A stretch of DNA of 64,000 bases from Synechococcus sp. KORDI-49 (GTDB lineage: Bacteria; Cyanobacteriota; Cyanobacteriia; PCC-6307; Cyanobiaceae). The position numbers were made by a program, and so were the translations under genes. This document shows positions 16,244 through 24,117 of the stretch, piece after piece. The notes beneath the pieces were generated by a model, which was not told where the DNA came from, ran no database searches, and worked only from the letters and a program-made list of their open reading frames with translations. The stretch spans positions 1,553,163-1,617,162 of the forward strand of contig NZ_CP006270.1 of assembly GCF_000737575.1 (NCBI RefSeq), given 5' to 3'. Every line of letters starts with the position of its first letter. Within the stretch, counting starts at the first letter, position 1.

Positions 16244-16969
16244 ATGAGCTTGGACGAAGCCGCTCTTTGGGAGCGACTCGCGCAATCACGACGGGCTCCT
16301 CTGGAGCCTGACTGGCTGGGGGGGGTGTACTCCCCCAGCCTTTCTGCTGAGCTGCGCTGGGCCCTCTGCGAAAAACTTGGAATGCTGGCGGAACGTGGCT
16401 GGCCGGAGATCGAGCAGCTTCTGCAGAGCCACGGGGCTCAGAAAGAGCTGGTGATGGCAGCTGGTCTTTGCCACCAGACCCAAGCACGGGATTGGCTGCT
16501 CACCATGCTGGACAACGCATCGGATGACGACGATGACAACTTGGTTGTCGTTCAGGCACTGGGATGCTGGGGATCTGAGATTCCAGGCTCGGTGATCAGC
16601 CGTTGCCTGAACCATCCCGGCCAGCAGCAACGCCTTGCCGGTTTGCAACTGTTGAGCTTTCGGGCACACCGTCTCAGCGACAGCGAACTGTTGACGTTCT
16701 GCGACGGTGCGATCAGGGATTTTCGAGATCCCGTGGTGGTGGCGGCCATCCGCGTTCTTCAGCGCCGTGATGGTGAATCGATCAGCGCCCGCCTGGCAGA
16801 AATCTGCCAATACGGATCCATCACTGGAGCAGATGCAGCCTTCCGCGCTCTTGGTTGCATCGCCACTCCGGCGAGTCGGCACCACTTGATGGAGTTAAGC
16901 CAGACCCTTGAAGATGATGAACGTCGTGAACTCGCAAGTCGCGAGCTGAAGCAGCAATTCCGGCAATAA
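16244..16969 (+). CDS. HEAT-repeat-like protein next to the nitrite genes
   Basis: A 241-aa soluble protein composed of repeated helix pairs: AELRWALCEKLGMLAERGWP, AQKELVMAAGLCHQTQARDW, VVVQALGCWGSEIPGSV, QRLAGLQLLSFRAHRLSDS, DPVVVAAIRVLQRRDGES, and DAAFRALGCIATPASRHHLM. These resemble HEAT or phycobilin-lyase-type repeats. It follows the FNT channel by 8 bp, so it is in the nirA operon. It may correspond to the gene called nirX in picocyanobacterial nitrite clusters, but I cannot verify that. A scaffold role for NirA or the channel is an inference. Confidence 0.7.
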   Translation: MSLDEAALWERLAQSRRAPLEPDWLGGVYSPSLSAELRWALCEKLGMLAERGWPEIEQLLQSHGAQKELVMAAGLCHQTQARDWLLTMLDNASDDDDDNLVVVQALGCWGSEIPGSVISRCLNHPGQQQRLAGLQLLSFRAHRLSDSELLTFCDGAIRDFRDPVVVAAIRVLQRRDGESISARLAEICQYGSITGADAAFRALGCIATPASRHHLMELSQTLEDDERRELASRELKQQFRQ

Positions 16970-16993
16970 AAAAGGGCTCAGCGATGCTGAGCC
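16967..16993. terminator. Intrinsic terminator shared by the HEAT-repeat gene and cynS
   Basis: Arms GGGCTCAGC and GCTGAGCCC (16973-16993) pair perfectly around GAT. On the minus strand the hairpin is followed by TTTTTT, so it is a good terminator for cynS. On the plus strand it lies just after the stop of the HEAT-repeat gene but lacks a T run. Confidence 0.8.
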
Positions 16994-17025
16994 CTGGTCG
17001 ATAAACCCCCTCAATCAACCGTTGA

Positions 17026-17493
17026 TCACCACTTCTTATAAGGCAGGAACTTCCCGCACATGGTGATCTCCACGCGATCACCCTTGGGATCTTCGACTTT
17101 TTCCACATCCAAGGTGAAATCAATAGCACTCATGATGCCATCACCGAACTTTTCCTGAATCACATCTTTCAAAGGCATTCCATAAACCTGCATGATTTCA
17201 TAAAAGCGATAAATCAGCGGGTCAGTCGGAATCACCGGTTCGAGACTTCCCTTGGTGGGGAACTCCTGGATCGCAGCAGTCATTGCCGGGTCGAGAGAGA
17301 GCAGTTCTGCCAGCTTCTCAGCCTCTTCTTTCGATGCAGTCGCTTGTCCATAAAACAGAGAGGCCACCCAAACCTCATCGAGACCCATGGCCGCCTCGAG
17401 ATCAGCGAAGCTGAGACCCTTGGCTTTCTTGGCAGCCATCAGAGTGGCCGTCACCGTGGCCTGCGTGGGCGCGGCCAGCGACGGAGTAGACAT
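17026..17493 (-). CDS. cynS: Cyanate hydratase (cyanase) CynS
   Basis: Decomposes cyanate with bicarbonate to ammonia and CO2, giving an extra nitrogen source and detoxification. From the ATG at 17493 the protein has 155 aa, and the catalytic residues fall at R96, E99 and S122 (IYRFYEI and [10 protein letters not shown]), the same numbers as in E. coli CynS; this supports that start over ATG 17508. The N-terminal helix-turn-helix-like domain and the C-terminal catalytic domain ([15 protein letters not shown]) are intact. It is separated from the nirA operon by a terminator. A near-match to an NtcA site (GTA-N8-TGC on the minus strand, 17606-17619) lies about 115 bp upstream. Confidence 0.95.
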   Translation of the reverse strand: MSTPSLAAPTQATVTATLMAAKKAKGLSFADLEAAMGLDEVWVASLFYGQATASKEEAEKLAELLSLDPAMTAAIQEFPTKGSLEPVIPTDPLIYRFYEIMQVYGMPLKDVIQEKFGDGIMSAIDFTLDVEKVEDPKGDRVEITMCGKFLPYKKW

Positions 17494-17705
17494 GGCGGAA
17501 ACAGTCATGCTTAAGAGAAACAACAGTGCACTGCTTCAATGCAGCATTCCAAGGTGGAATGTCTCAGCAGCGGCTTGACTGTTGCGTCATCATTGATCCC
17601 AAAATGCAGCAATAACTACCAAAAACAGAGTTCGATTCCGAAACATCCGTCACATCCGTGAGCCCTTGAAAACTGGTGAAATGGTCGAGTGATGCTTGTA
17701 GGGCG

Positions 17706-17876
17706 ATGAGTGAACTGTTCCGATCCATCTCCTCTCTGTTTCTCAGCCAACACCTCCAAACACAACCGGCGACCAATCTCGTTCTGGAACGCCTCTACTA
17801 CGCGGATGGCCGTCACAACCCCAGCCATCCACGCCATGGCAGTTTTGATGGATTGAGTGTCTTACCCACGGGTTGA
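17706..17876 (+). CDS. 56-aa hypothetical protein
   Basis: From ATG 17706 the frame encodes MSELFRSISSLFLSQHLQTQ, then PATNLVLERLYYADGRHNPS, and HPRHGSFDGLSVLPTG. An N-terminal amphipathic helix is followed by a His/Pro-rich tail. The open frame goes back to 17676, but the inner ATG is preferred. It lies alone between cynS and the TrpD-like gene. The composition is plausible for a gene, but the family is not recognised. The remaining 196 bp up to cynS and 73 bp to the next gene contain no other ORF that I can support. Confidence 0.45.
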   Translation: MSELFRSISSLFLSQHLQTQPATNLVLERLYYADGRHNPSHPRHGSFDGLSVLPTG

Positions 17877-17949
17877 ATCGATTGGTAACAACCACTACCT
17901 CCAAAGGCCCAGGCGCTCCTGAACACTGCCGTCAGAGACTTGCCCGCGG

Positions 17950-19020
17950 GTGACCAGCACAGTGTTGAGCGGTCGCGAGCGGTTCAAGCAACACCTGCGC
18001 AAGGTCGGCAGCGGCGAGCACACCAGCAAGGGCATGAGCCGTGAGGAGGCCGCTGACGCTCTCAACCTCATGCTGGAGGGTGAGGCGACACCGGCACAGA
18101 TCGGTGCTTTTCTGATCGCCCACCGCATCCGACGGCCAGAGCCTCAGGAACTGACCGGCATGCTCGACACCTACCGGATCCATGGCCCGGTGGTGAGAAG
18201 CAAGGCCGATCAGAGGTCTCCGCTGTGCTTCGGCATGCCGTTCGACGGTCGGACGAGAACCGCACCGATCTACCCGCTCACAGCGCTGGTGCTGCTGGCC
18301 TGCGGCCAACCGGTTGTTCTGCAGGGCGGCAACCGCATGCCGATCAAGTACGGCGTCACGGCGATCGACCTGTTCCGAGCCCTCGATCTCGAGCTCGGTG
18401 GTCTACCCCTCACAGCTGTGCAGGACGGATTCGACCGCAACGGTTTTGCACTGATCCATCAGCCGGATCACTTCCCGATCGCCGAAAGCCTCATCAGTTA
18501 CAGAGAGGAGCTGGGAAAACGCCCCCCCGTCGCCAGCCTTGAACTGCTGTGGACCCCTCATGAGGGTGAGCATCTTCTGGTGAGCGGCTTCGTGCATCCC
18601 CCCACGGAAAGCCGAGCCTGGGAAGCCCTGAAACTCGCCGGAGAAACCGATCTGCTCACGGTGAAAGGACTGGAAGGCGGAACGGATCTTCCGATCGGCC
18701 GGGCCTGCATCACCGCTCGGGTCAGAAACGGTGCGGCGGAACGCCTGATCCTCCACCCCCGCGATCACGGCTGCCACGACGCCGATGTCGAATGGTCCGA
18801 CGAAACCACCTGGAAGACCCAGGCCCTGGACGCCCTTGGAAACAGCGGCCCCCTCCGGGATGCCGTGCGCTGGAATGCCGGTGCCTACCTGTGGTTCTCA
18901 GGGATCAGTGAAACGCTGGATGCAGGGGTGTCGCGCGCCGAGGCCTCGCTGCAGGACGGCAACGCCATGGACTGTCTGGATCAACTGCAGGGCTGGCGGA
19001 GCAACCTTTCCATCCGGTAG
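17950..19020 (+). CDS. Anthranilate phosphoribosyltransferase-like protein (TrpD paralogue)
   Basis: A 356-aa protein from GTG 17950 with the TrpD/nucleoside phosphorylase fold: an N-terminal helical bundle (MSREEAADALNLMLEGEATP, AQIGAFLIAHRIRRPEPQEL), then an alpha/beta domain. The glycine-rich PRPP loop of true TrpD is replaced here by MPFDGRTRTAPIYP, and the later GGNRMPIKYGVT region also departs from TrpD. It is therefore likely a divergent paralogue (TrpD2/YbiB-like), not the tryptophan enzyme. It sits at the end of the nitrogen cluster and overlaps the convergent acetyltransferase by 40 bp. Confidence 0.75.
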   Translation: MTSTVLSGRERFKQHLRKVGSGEHTSKGMSREEAADALNLMLEGEATPAQIGAFLIAHRIRRPEPQELTGMLDTYRIHGPVVRSKADQRSPLCFGMPFDGRTRTAPIYPLTALVLLACGQPVVLQGGNRMPIKYGVTAIDLFRALDLELGGLPLTAVQDGFDRNGFALIHQPDHFPIAESLISYREELGKRPPVASLELLWTPHEGEHLLVSGFVHPPTESRAWEALKLAGETDLLTVKGLEGGTDLPIGRACITARVRNGAAERLILHPRDHGCHDADVEWSDETTWKTQALDALGNSGPLRDAVRWNAGAYLWFSGISETLDAGVSRAEASLQDGNAMDCLDQLQGWRSNLSIR

Positions 19021-19448
19021 CGCTCGAAGGGCACCCCGCCGATCGTGATCGATTCGGAGGCCAGGACCAGCCAACCTCGCCGCTCCAACAGAGGTCGGCT
19101 CAGCTGGCTCGCCTCCGTTCGAAGCCGTTCCAGGCCATCCGATCTGGCATCGTCCTCAATCTGCGCCAGCAGGGCACTGCCATGGCCCCGACGGGCCTCC
19201 CGACCGCGGCAATACAACAACGACAAGCGATCTCTGGGATCGCGGATGGCGAACGCGGCATCCGTCCCGCTGATCCAGCCGTGCCCCTCCCTCAGCGTCC
19301 GATCCAGGACGCCCGGCAACCAGGCCAGAGCAGCCCAGGCCCTCACCTGCTCAGGGGTATAAAGCAGCGCTGCCTGGGTTTCGATCGCATCCGCGTAGAT
19401 CTCCCGCAGCAGCTGGTGGTCGCCGGAGTGGATCGGTCGCAGGGCCAT
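18981..19448 (-). CDS. GNAT-family N-acetyltransferase
   Basis: A 155-aa protein with the GNAT fold, transferring an acyl group from CoA to an unknown amine. The CoA-binding motif A is LLYCRGREARRGHGSALL (R/Q-x-x-G-x-G/A type). The N-terminal part is MALRPIHSGDHQLLREIYAD, and the C-terminal motif B region is SRPLLERRGWLVLAS. ATG 19448 was chosen because residues upstream of it do not look coding. It is divergent from the MFS gene (45 bp between starts) and its 3' end overlaps the TrpD-like gene by 40 bp on the opposite strand. Confidence 0.85.
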   Translation of the reverse strand: MALRPIHSGDHQLLREIYADAIETQAALLYTPEQVRAWAALAWLPGVLDRTLREGHGWISGTDAAFAIRDPRDRLSLLYCRGREARRGHGSALLAQIEDDARSDGLERLRTEASQLSRPLLERRGWLVLASESITIGGVPFERYRMERLLRQPCS

Positions 19449-19493
19449 GCCGTTGGCCTGTGGGAATGTGAGTCTCCTCGACTCACAGCCCCC

Positions 19494-20735
19494 TTGCAGC
19501 GTCTCCGCATTCCCACCCTGCTGAGCGCCTTTCTGACGCTGCTGAACGATCGACTCAGCGAAAGCATCGTGTTTCCGTTGTTGCCGTTCCTGCTGGCTCG
19601 TTTTGCGCCGGACGGCCGCACCCTCGGACTGTTGGCCGGCAGTTATGCCCTGGCTCAGTTTCTCGTCACACCGCTGATCGGTGCACTCAGCGACCGCCAT
19701 GGGCGCCGCCCGGTGATCGCCATCTGCGTCGCCGGTTCGGTGGTCGGCCTGGGACTGTTCGCACTCACGATCAGCCTGCCCTGGTCTGAGGGGGCATCCA
19801 TTCCACTGCTGCTGCTGTTCGCTGCACGAATCATCGATGGCATCAGCGGGGGAACCGCAGCCACAGCAGGCGCCGTGCTGGCGGATATCAGTCCTCCGGA
19901 GCGACGGGCCCGTGCCTTCGGACTGATCGGTGTGGCCTTCGGCCTCGGGTTCATCGCCGGACCGTTCCTCGGGGGTCGCCTGGCAGGCATCAACGTCTCG
20001 CTGCCGGTCTGGGTGGCGACGGGCTTCGCCCTGCTGAATCTGGCTGTGGTGCTGAGCCTGCTGCCGGAAACCCATCCGCTGGAAGCGCGGCGGACCCTTC
20101 CCGACCGGCGTGCCCTGAACCCCTTCGCGCGGATCGGCACCGTGATGAGCCAGGTCAGCGTCGGCCGGCTGTGCACCAGCTTCTTCCTGTTCTTTCTGGC
20201 CTTCAACGGCTTCACAGCGATCCTTGTTCTGTATTTCAAGCAGCGCTTCAACTGGGGGCCTGAACTGGCCACCACAGCATTTCTGGTGGTCGGCGTCGTC
20301 GCAACGGTTGTACAGGGAGGCCTGATCGGCCCTCTGGTGAAGCGGTTTGGAGAATGGCGATTGACCCTGCTCGGCCTGGGACTGGTGATCGCCGGTTGTC
20401 TGATGATTCCGGCTCTGGGTTCGGCGGATCAGCCCGGAACGATTTTTCTTGCTGTCGGCATCCTGGCCTTCGGAACTGGCCTGGTGACACCGAGCCTGCG
20501 CAGCCTTGTGTCCAGACGGCTGGGGGAGGAGGGGCAGGGTGCCGCTCTCGGAAGTCTCCAGGCCTTGCAGAGCCTCGGCAGTTTTCTCGGACCGCCTCTG
20601 GCAGGTCTGAGCTACGACCTGATCGGCCCTGCCAGTCCCTTCGCAGGCGCCGGCCTGCTGCTGCTGATCGTGATCGCTCTGGTCGCAGGAAGTCCTCTGC
20701 CGATGCGTCAGGAGAACAGTGTCAGCAGCTCATGA
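19494..20735 (+). CDS. MFS transporter, TetA-like drug/metabolite exporter
   Basis: A 413-aa membrane protein with 12 predicted helices. MFS motif A is clear (GALSDRHGRRPVIAI, residues about 62-76) and motif C-like text is in helix 5 (LGFIAGPFLGG), which points to a drug:H+ antiporter of the TetA type. The open frame runs far upstream, but those residues are antisense to the acetyltransferase. The TTG at 19494 is the nearest usual codon in frame and precedes the first helix (LLSAFLTLLNDRLSESIVFP). Substrate unknown. ppk follows 45 bp later. Confidence 0.88.
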   Translation: MQRLRIPTLLSAFLTLLNDRLSESIVFPLLPFLLARFAPDGRTLGLLAGSYALAQFLVTPLIGALSDRHGRRPVIAICVAGSVVGLGLFALTISLPWSEGASIPLLLLFAARIIDGISGGTAATAGAVLADISPPERRARAFGLIGVAFGLGFIAGPFLGGRLAGINVSLPVWVATGFALLNLAVVLSLLPETHPLEARRTLPDRRALNPFARIGTVMSQVSVGRLCTSFFLFFLAFNGFTAILVLYFKQRFNWGPELATTAFLVVGVVATVVQGGLIGPLVKRFGEWRLTLLGLGLVIAGCLMIPALGSADQPGTIFLAVGILAFGTGLVTPSLRSLVSRRLGEEGQGAALGSLQALQSLGSFLGPPLAGLSYDLIGPASPFAGAGLLLLIVIALVAGSPLPMRQENSVSSS

Positions 20736-20780
20736 TTGCTACGTTTCGCGGGACGGCGCGTTGCGACCAACAACCCCACC

Positions 20781-22919
20781 ATGAGTGCAGCTGTCCTCCC
20801 CAAGAATGCCTACATCAACCGGGAACTGAGCTGGATCGCCTTCAACCAGCGTGTGCTGGCTCAGGCACTGGATGAACGCACACCACTGCTGGATCAGGCC
20901 AAGTTCAGCGCCATCTTCAGCAACAATCTCGACGAATTTTTCATGGTGAGGGTGGCCTCCCTGAAATCCCAGGTGGAGGCAGGCATCACCAGCCCCAGTG
21001 AAGACGGCAAAACGCCGCTGGAGCAGCTACTCACGATCCGCGAACACCTGATCCCCCTGCTGCAGCAACAGCAGGATCACTACCGGCTGCATCTGAAGAG
21101 CGAGCTGCTCAAACACAAGGTGCACCTACTGGATTACGTCCAGCTGAACGATGCCCAGAAGAGCTGGGTTGACGACACCTTCCATACCTCGGTGTTCCCC
21201 TTGCTGACGCCCCTGGGAGTGGATCCGGCCCACCCCTTCCCGTTCGTCAGCAACCTCAGCCTGAACGTCGCAGCGATCATCCACGATCCTGAAACCGGAG
21301 AACGTCAGTTCGCGCGGGTCAAGGTGCCCCAGAAGAATCTGCCCCGATTCGTCGCGATCCCATCGGAACTAAGCGATGCCGAACCGGCACCGATTCACAC
21401 GGCGATTCCCCTTGAACAGGTGATCGCCTTCAACCTGGAGCTGCTGTTTCCCGGGATGACCGTTGAAGGGCATTACTTCTTCCGGGTCACCCGCGATGCC
21501 GACCTCGAACTGCGTGACCTTGAAGCCGACGATCTGATGCTGGCTCTGGAGCAGGGGCTGCGCAAACGCCGCATGGGAGGAGAGGTGGTGCGGCTTGAGG
21601 TTCCCAACGAGATGCCGGAAGACGTGGTGGAGATGCTGATCACCGGTCTCGCCGTCGAGGAAGAGGACCTTTACAGAATCGATGGCCCCCTGGGACTGGA
21701 TGATCTGTTCGGACTGACGAGCCTGCCGCTGCCTCAACTGAAGAACAAATCACACACCGGATTGACCCCGGCAATGCTCGCCAGATCACAGCAGCACCTG
21801 ATCGAGGAGGGTGCCATCAAGCCGGAGGAATTCGAGAACATCTTCGCGGTGATGCGTCAGCAGGACATCCTTCTCCACCACCCATACGAACTCTTCTCCA
21901 CCACCGTCGAAGAATTCATCAACCAGGCAGCCGACGATCCCCAGGTGATGGGGATCAAGATGACGCTGTATCGCACCTCAAAGGATTCACCGATCATCGC
22001 GGCTCTGATCCGCGCCGCTGAGAACGGCAAACAGGTGATGGCCCTCGTGGAACTGAAAGCCCGCTTCGACGAAGACAACAACATCCAGTGGGCACGCCAT
22101 CTGGAACGTTCCGGAGTCCATGTCATCTACGGAGTGCTTGGCCTCAAAACTCATACAAAGATTGTTCTCGTTGTTCGTAAGGAGCAAGACAAGCTACGTA
22201 GTTACGTCCATATCGGAACAGGTAATTACAATTCAAAGACGTCAAAGCTCTACACAGACCTGGGTCTTCTCTCAACCAGAACCGAGCTCGGTCAGGACCT
22301 TGTGGAGCTGTTCAACTACCTGACAGGATTCTCAAAACAACAGAGCTTCCGTCGCCTGCTGGTGGCACCGGTCACCCTGAGGAAGGGGATGGAGTCGCTG
22401 ATCCGCCGTGAGATCGAACATTCCCGGGAGGGCCGGCAAGGGCATATCAAAGCCAAGATGAACTCCTTGGTGGACTCCGAAATCATCAATCTGCTGTATG
22501 AAGCCTCTCAAGCAGGGGTGACGATCGAACTGATCATTCGGGGGATGTGCAGCTTGTACCCGGGTCGCGAAGGAATGAGTGAAACAATCAGCGTTGTGAG
22601 CATCATCGGTCAATTTCTCGAGCACTCACGCATCTTCTGGTTTGCCAACGGTGGCGCGCCGGAGGCCTACATCGGCAGTGCCGACTGGATGTCGCGGAAC
22701 CTCGACCGCCGCGTCGAAGCGGTGACACCGGTGGAAGAACCTGAACTGCGCCTGAAGCTGGAACGGCTGCTGGAGCTGTATCTGAGAGACAACCGAGGGG
22801 CCTGGGACATGCAGAGCGACGGAAGCTTTGTGCAACGACGACCGAACCAAGGAGAGGACGAGCGTAATTCCCAGTTGCAGCTGATCGAGCAGTGGAGCCG
22901 GGGCATCGAGCTGTCTTGA
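20781..22919 (+). CDS. ppk1: Polyphosphate kinase PPK1
   Basis: Makes polyphosphate from ATP reversibly. From the ATG at 20781 the protein has 712 aa, with the N domain beginning INRELSWIAFNQRVL and the catalytic domains containing the autophosphorylated histidine H458 (LKTHTKIVLVV) and H477 (YVHIGTGNYN). Upstream residues in the longer frame do not match the family. The segment around 22143-22271, which encodes both histidines, is about 42% GC with codon choice unlike the rest of the gene (see findings). Confidence 0.96.
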   Translation: MSAAVLPKNAYINRELSWIAFNQRVLAQALDERTPLLDQAKFSAIFSNNLDEFFMVRVASLKSQVEAGITSPSEDGKTPLEQLLTIREHLIPLLQQQQDHYRLHLKSELLKHKVHLLDYVQLNDAQKSWVDDTFHTSVFPLLTPLGVDPAHPFPFVSNLSLNVAAIIHDPETGERQFARVKVPQKNLPRFVAIPSELSDAEPAPIHTAIPLEQVIAFNLELLFPGMTVEGHYFFRVTRDADLELRDLEADDLMLALEQGLRKRRMGGEVVRLEVPNEMPEDVVEMLITGLAVEEEDLYRIDGPLGLDDLFGLTSLPLPQLKNKSHTGLTPAMLARSQQHLIEEGAIKPEEFENIFAVMRQQDILLHHPYELFSTTVEEFINQAADDPQVMGIKMTLYRTSKDSPIIAALIRAAENGKQVMALVELKARFDEDNNIQWARHLERSGVHVIYGVLGLKTHTKIVLVVRKEQDKLRSYVHIGTGNYNSKTSKLYTDLGLLSTRTELGQDLVELFNYLTGFSKQQSFRRLLVAPVTLRKGMESLIRREIEHSREGRQGHIKAKMNSLVDSEIINLLYEASQAGVTIELIIRGMCSLYPGREGMSETISVVSIIGQFLEHSRIFWFANGGAPEAYIGSADWMSRNLDRRVEAVTPVEEPELRLKLERLLELYLRDNRGAWDMQSDGSFVQRRPNQGEDERNSQLQLIEQWSRGIELS

Positions 22920-23124
22920 TCGGATGACATGAAGAAGCGCAAAGTTACTGTGCCTGGTGTTACTGGATTGCACGAGACATCCCTCATCACCTGAGGAAAA
23001 TTGCAACCCGATCAACAAAAAGGGGGGATTGATGGGCGACTGCTGAAAATCTTCGGATTCGAAGGAGTTGATCGGCAGTATGAGTGCTAAATTCAGCGCA
23101 AATCTATTTCAGGAGACCAGGGTG
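22920..23124. other. Intergenic region before the sigma factor gene
   Basis: This 205-bp gap holds no ORF I can support; a 21-codon frame at 22928-22993 is too short to judge. A short hairpin (CTTCG-GATT-CGAAG, 23051-23064) directly precedes a GGAG. The sequence GGAGACCAGGGTG precedes the chosen sigma-factor start at 23125. It probably contains the sigma-factor promoter and leader. Confidence 0.4.
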
Positions 23125-24111
23125 ATGGGGATCCCTCTGGAATCTTCCGATACGACTGAAAAGTCGAAACGGAAGGAACCTGCATTGCCGTCCGCAGGAC
23201 GGCGATCATCTACGCGTCAGGGTGGTCGTCTGGCCACTGATTCCATCGGTTTTTATCTCAGCAGCATCGGGCGTATCCCATTGCTGACTGCAGCCGAGGA
23301 AATTGAGCTTGCTCACCATGTCCAGGACATGAAGCAGCTTCAAGAGCTTGCTGAAGACGAACTGACAGCTCGACAGCGCCATCGCATCCGAATGGGCAAA
23401 CGTGCCCGAGACCGCATGATGGCTGCCAATCTCAGGCTCGTCGTGAGCGTCGCCAAGAAATACCAGAATCAGGGCCTGGAGCTTCTGGACCTGGTTCAGG
23501 AGGGAGCCATCGGCCTGGAGCGCGCGGTCGACAAGTTCGATCCGGCCATGGGTTACAAATTTTCCACCTACGCCTACTGGTGGATCCGTCAGGGAATGAC
23601 CCGGGCCATCGACAACAGTGCCCGCACCATTCGTCTGCCGATTCACATCAGCGAGAAGCTTTCCAAAATGCGGCGCATCTCCCGTGAGCTGTCGCATCGC
23701 TTCGGTCGTCAACCGAACCGTCTGGAGCTGGCTCACGCCATGGGAATCGAACCTCGGGAGCTCGAGGATCTCATTTCCCAGAGTGCTCCGTGCGCCTCTC
23801 TCGATGCCCATGCCCGCGGGGAAGAGGATCGCAGCACCCTTGGCGAACTGATCGCAGATCCGAACGGTGATGAGCCGATGGAAGGAATGGATCGGAGCAT
23901 TCAAAAGGAACATCTGGGCGGTTGGCTATCCCAGCTCAATGAGCGCGAACAGAAGATCCTGCGCCTGAGGTTCGGCCTCGGTGGTGAAGAGCCACTCACC
24001 CTTGCGGAGATCGGTCGACAGATCAATGTTTCCCGGGAAAGAGTGCGTCAGCTGGAAGCCAAAGCGATTCTCAAACTGAGAACCATGACCAACCACCAGC
24101 AAGCAGCCTGA
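23125..24111 (+). CDS. Group 2 (non-essential) RNA polymerase sigma factor, RpoD-like
   Basis: A 328-aa sigma-70 protein lacking region 1.1. Region 1.2 is DSIGFYLSSIGRIPLL, region 2 has NLRLVVSVAKKYQNQGLELL and YKFSTYAYWWIRQGMTRAI, and region 4.2 has TLAEIGRQINVSRERVRQLE. I chose ATG 23125 (MGIPLES...) because an AGGAG motif lies 9 nt upstream and this N-terminus is common in marine Synechococcus group 2 factors. ATG 23080 and TTG 23068 extend it by 15-19 residues. It probably adjusts transcription under stress or light change; the regulon cannot be seen. Confidence 0.9.
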   Translation: MGIPLESSDTTEKSKRKEPALPSAGRRSSTRQGGRLATDSIGFYLSSIGRIPLLTAAEEIELAHHVQDMKQLQELAEDELTARQRHRIRMGKRARDRMMAANLRLVVSVAKKYQNQGLELLDLVQEGAIGLERAVDKFDPAMGYKFSTYAYWWIRQGMTRAIDNSARTIRLPIHISEKLSKMRRISRELSHRFGRQPNRLELAHAMGIEPRELEDLISQSAPCASLDAHARGEEDRSTLGELIADPNGDEPMEGMDRSIQKEHLGGWLSQLNEREQKILRLRFGLGGEEPLTLAEIGRQINVSRERVRQLEAKAILKLRTMTNHQQAA

Positions 24112-24117
24112 CAACCA

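Noticed and set aside
17606-17619. NtcA-like site upstream of cynS
   Set aside because: One mismatch in the core (GTA-N8-TGC on the minus strand) and no -10 element at the right distance; kept only as a note in cynS.
22928-22993. 21-codon ORF (MKKRKVTVPG...) after ppk
   Set aside because: Too short to judge without conservation data, and no ribosome-binding motif.
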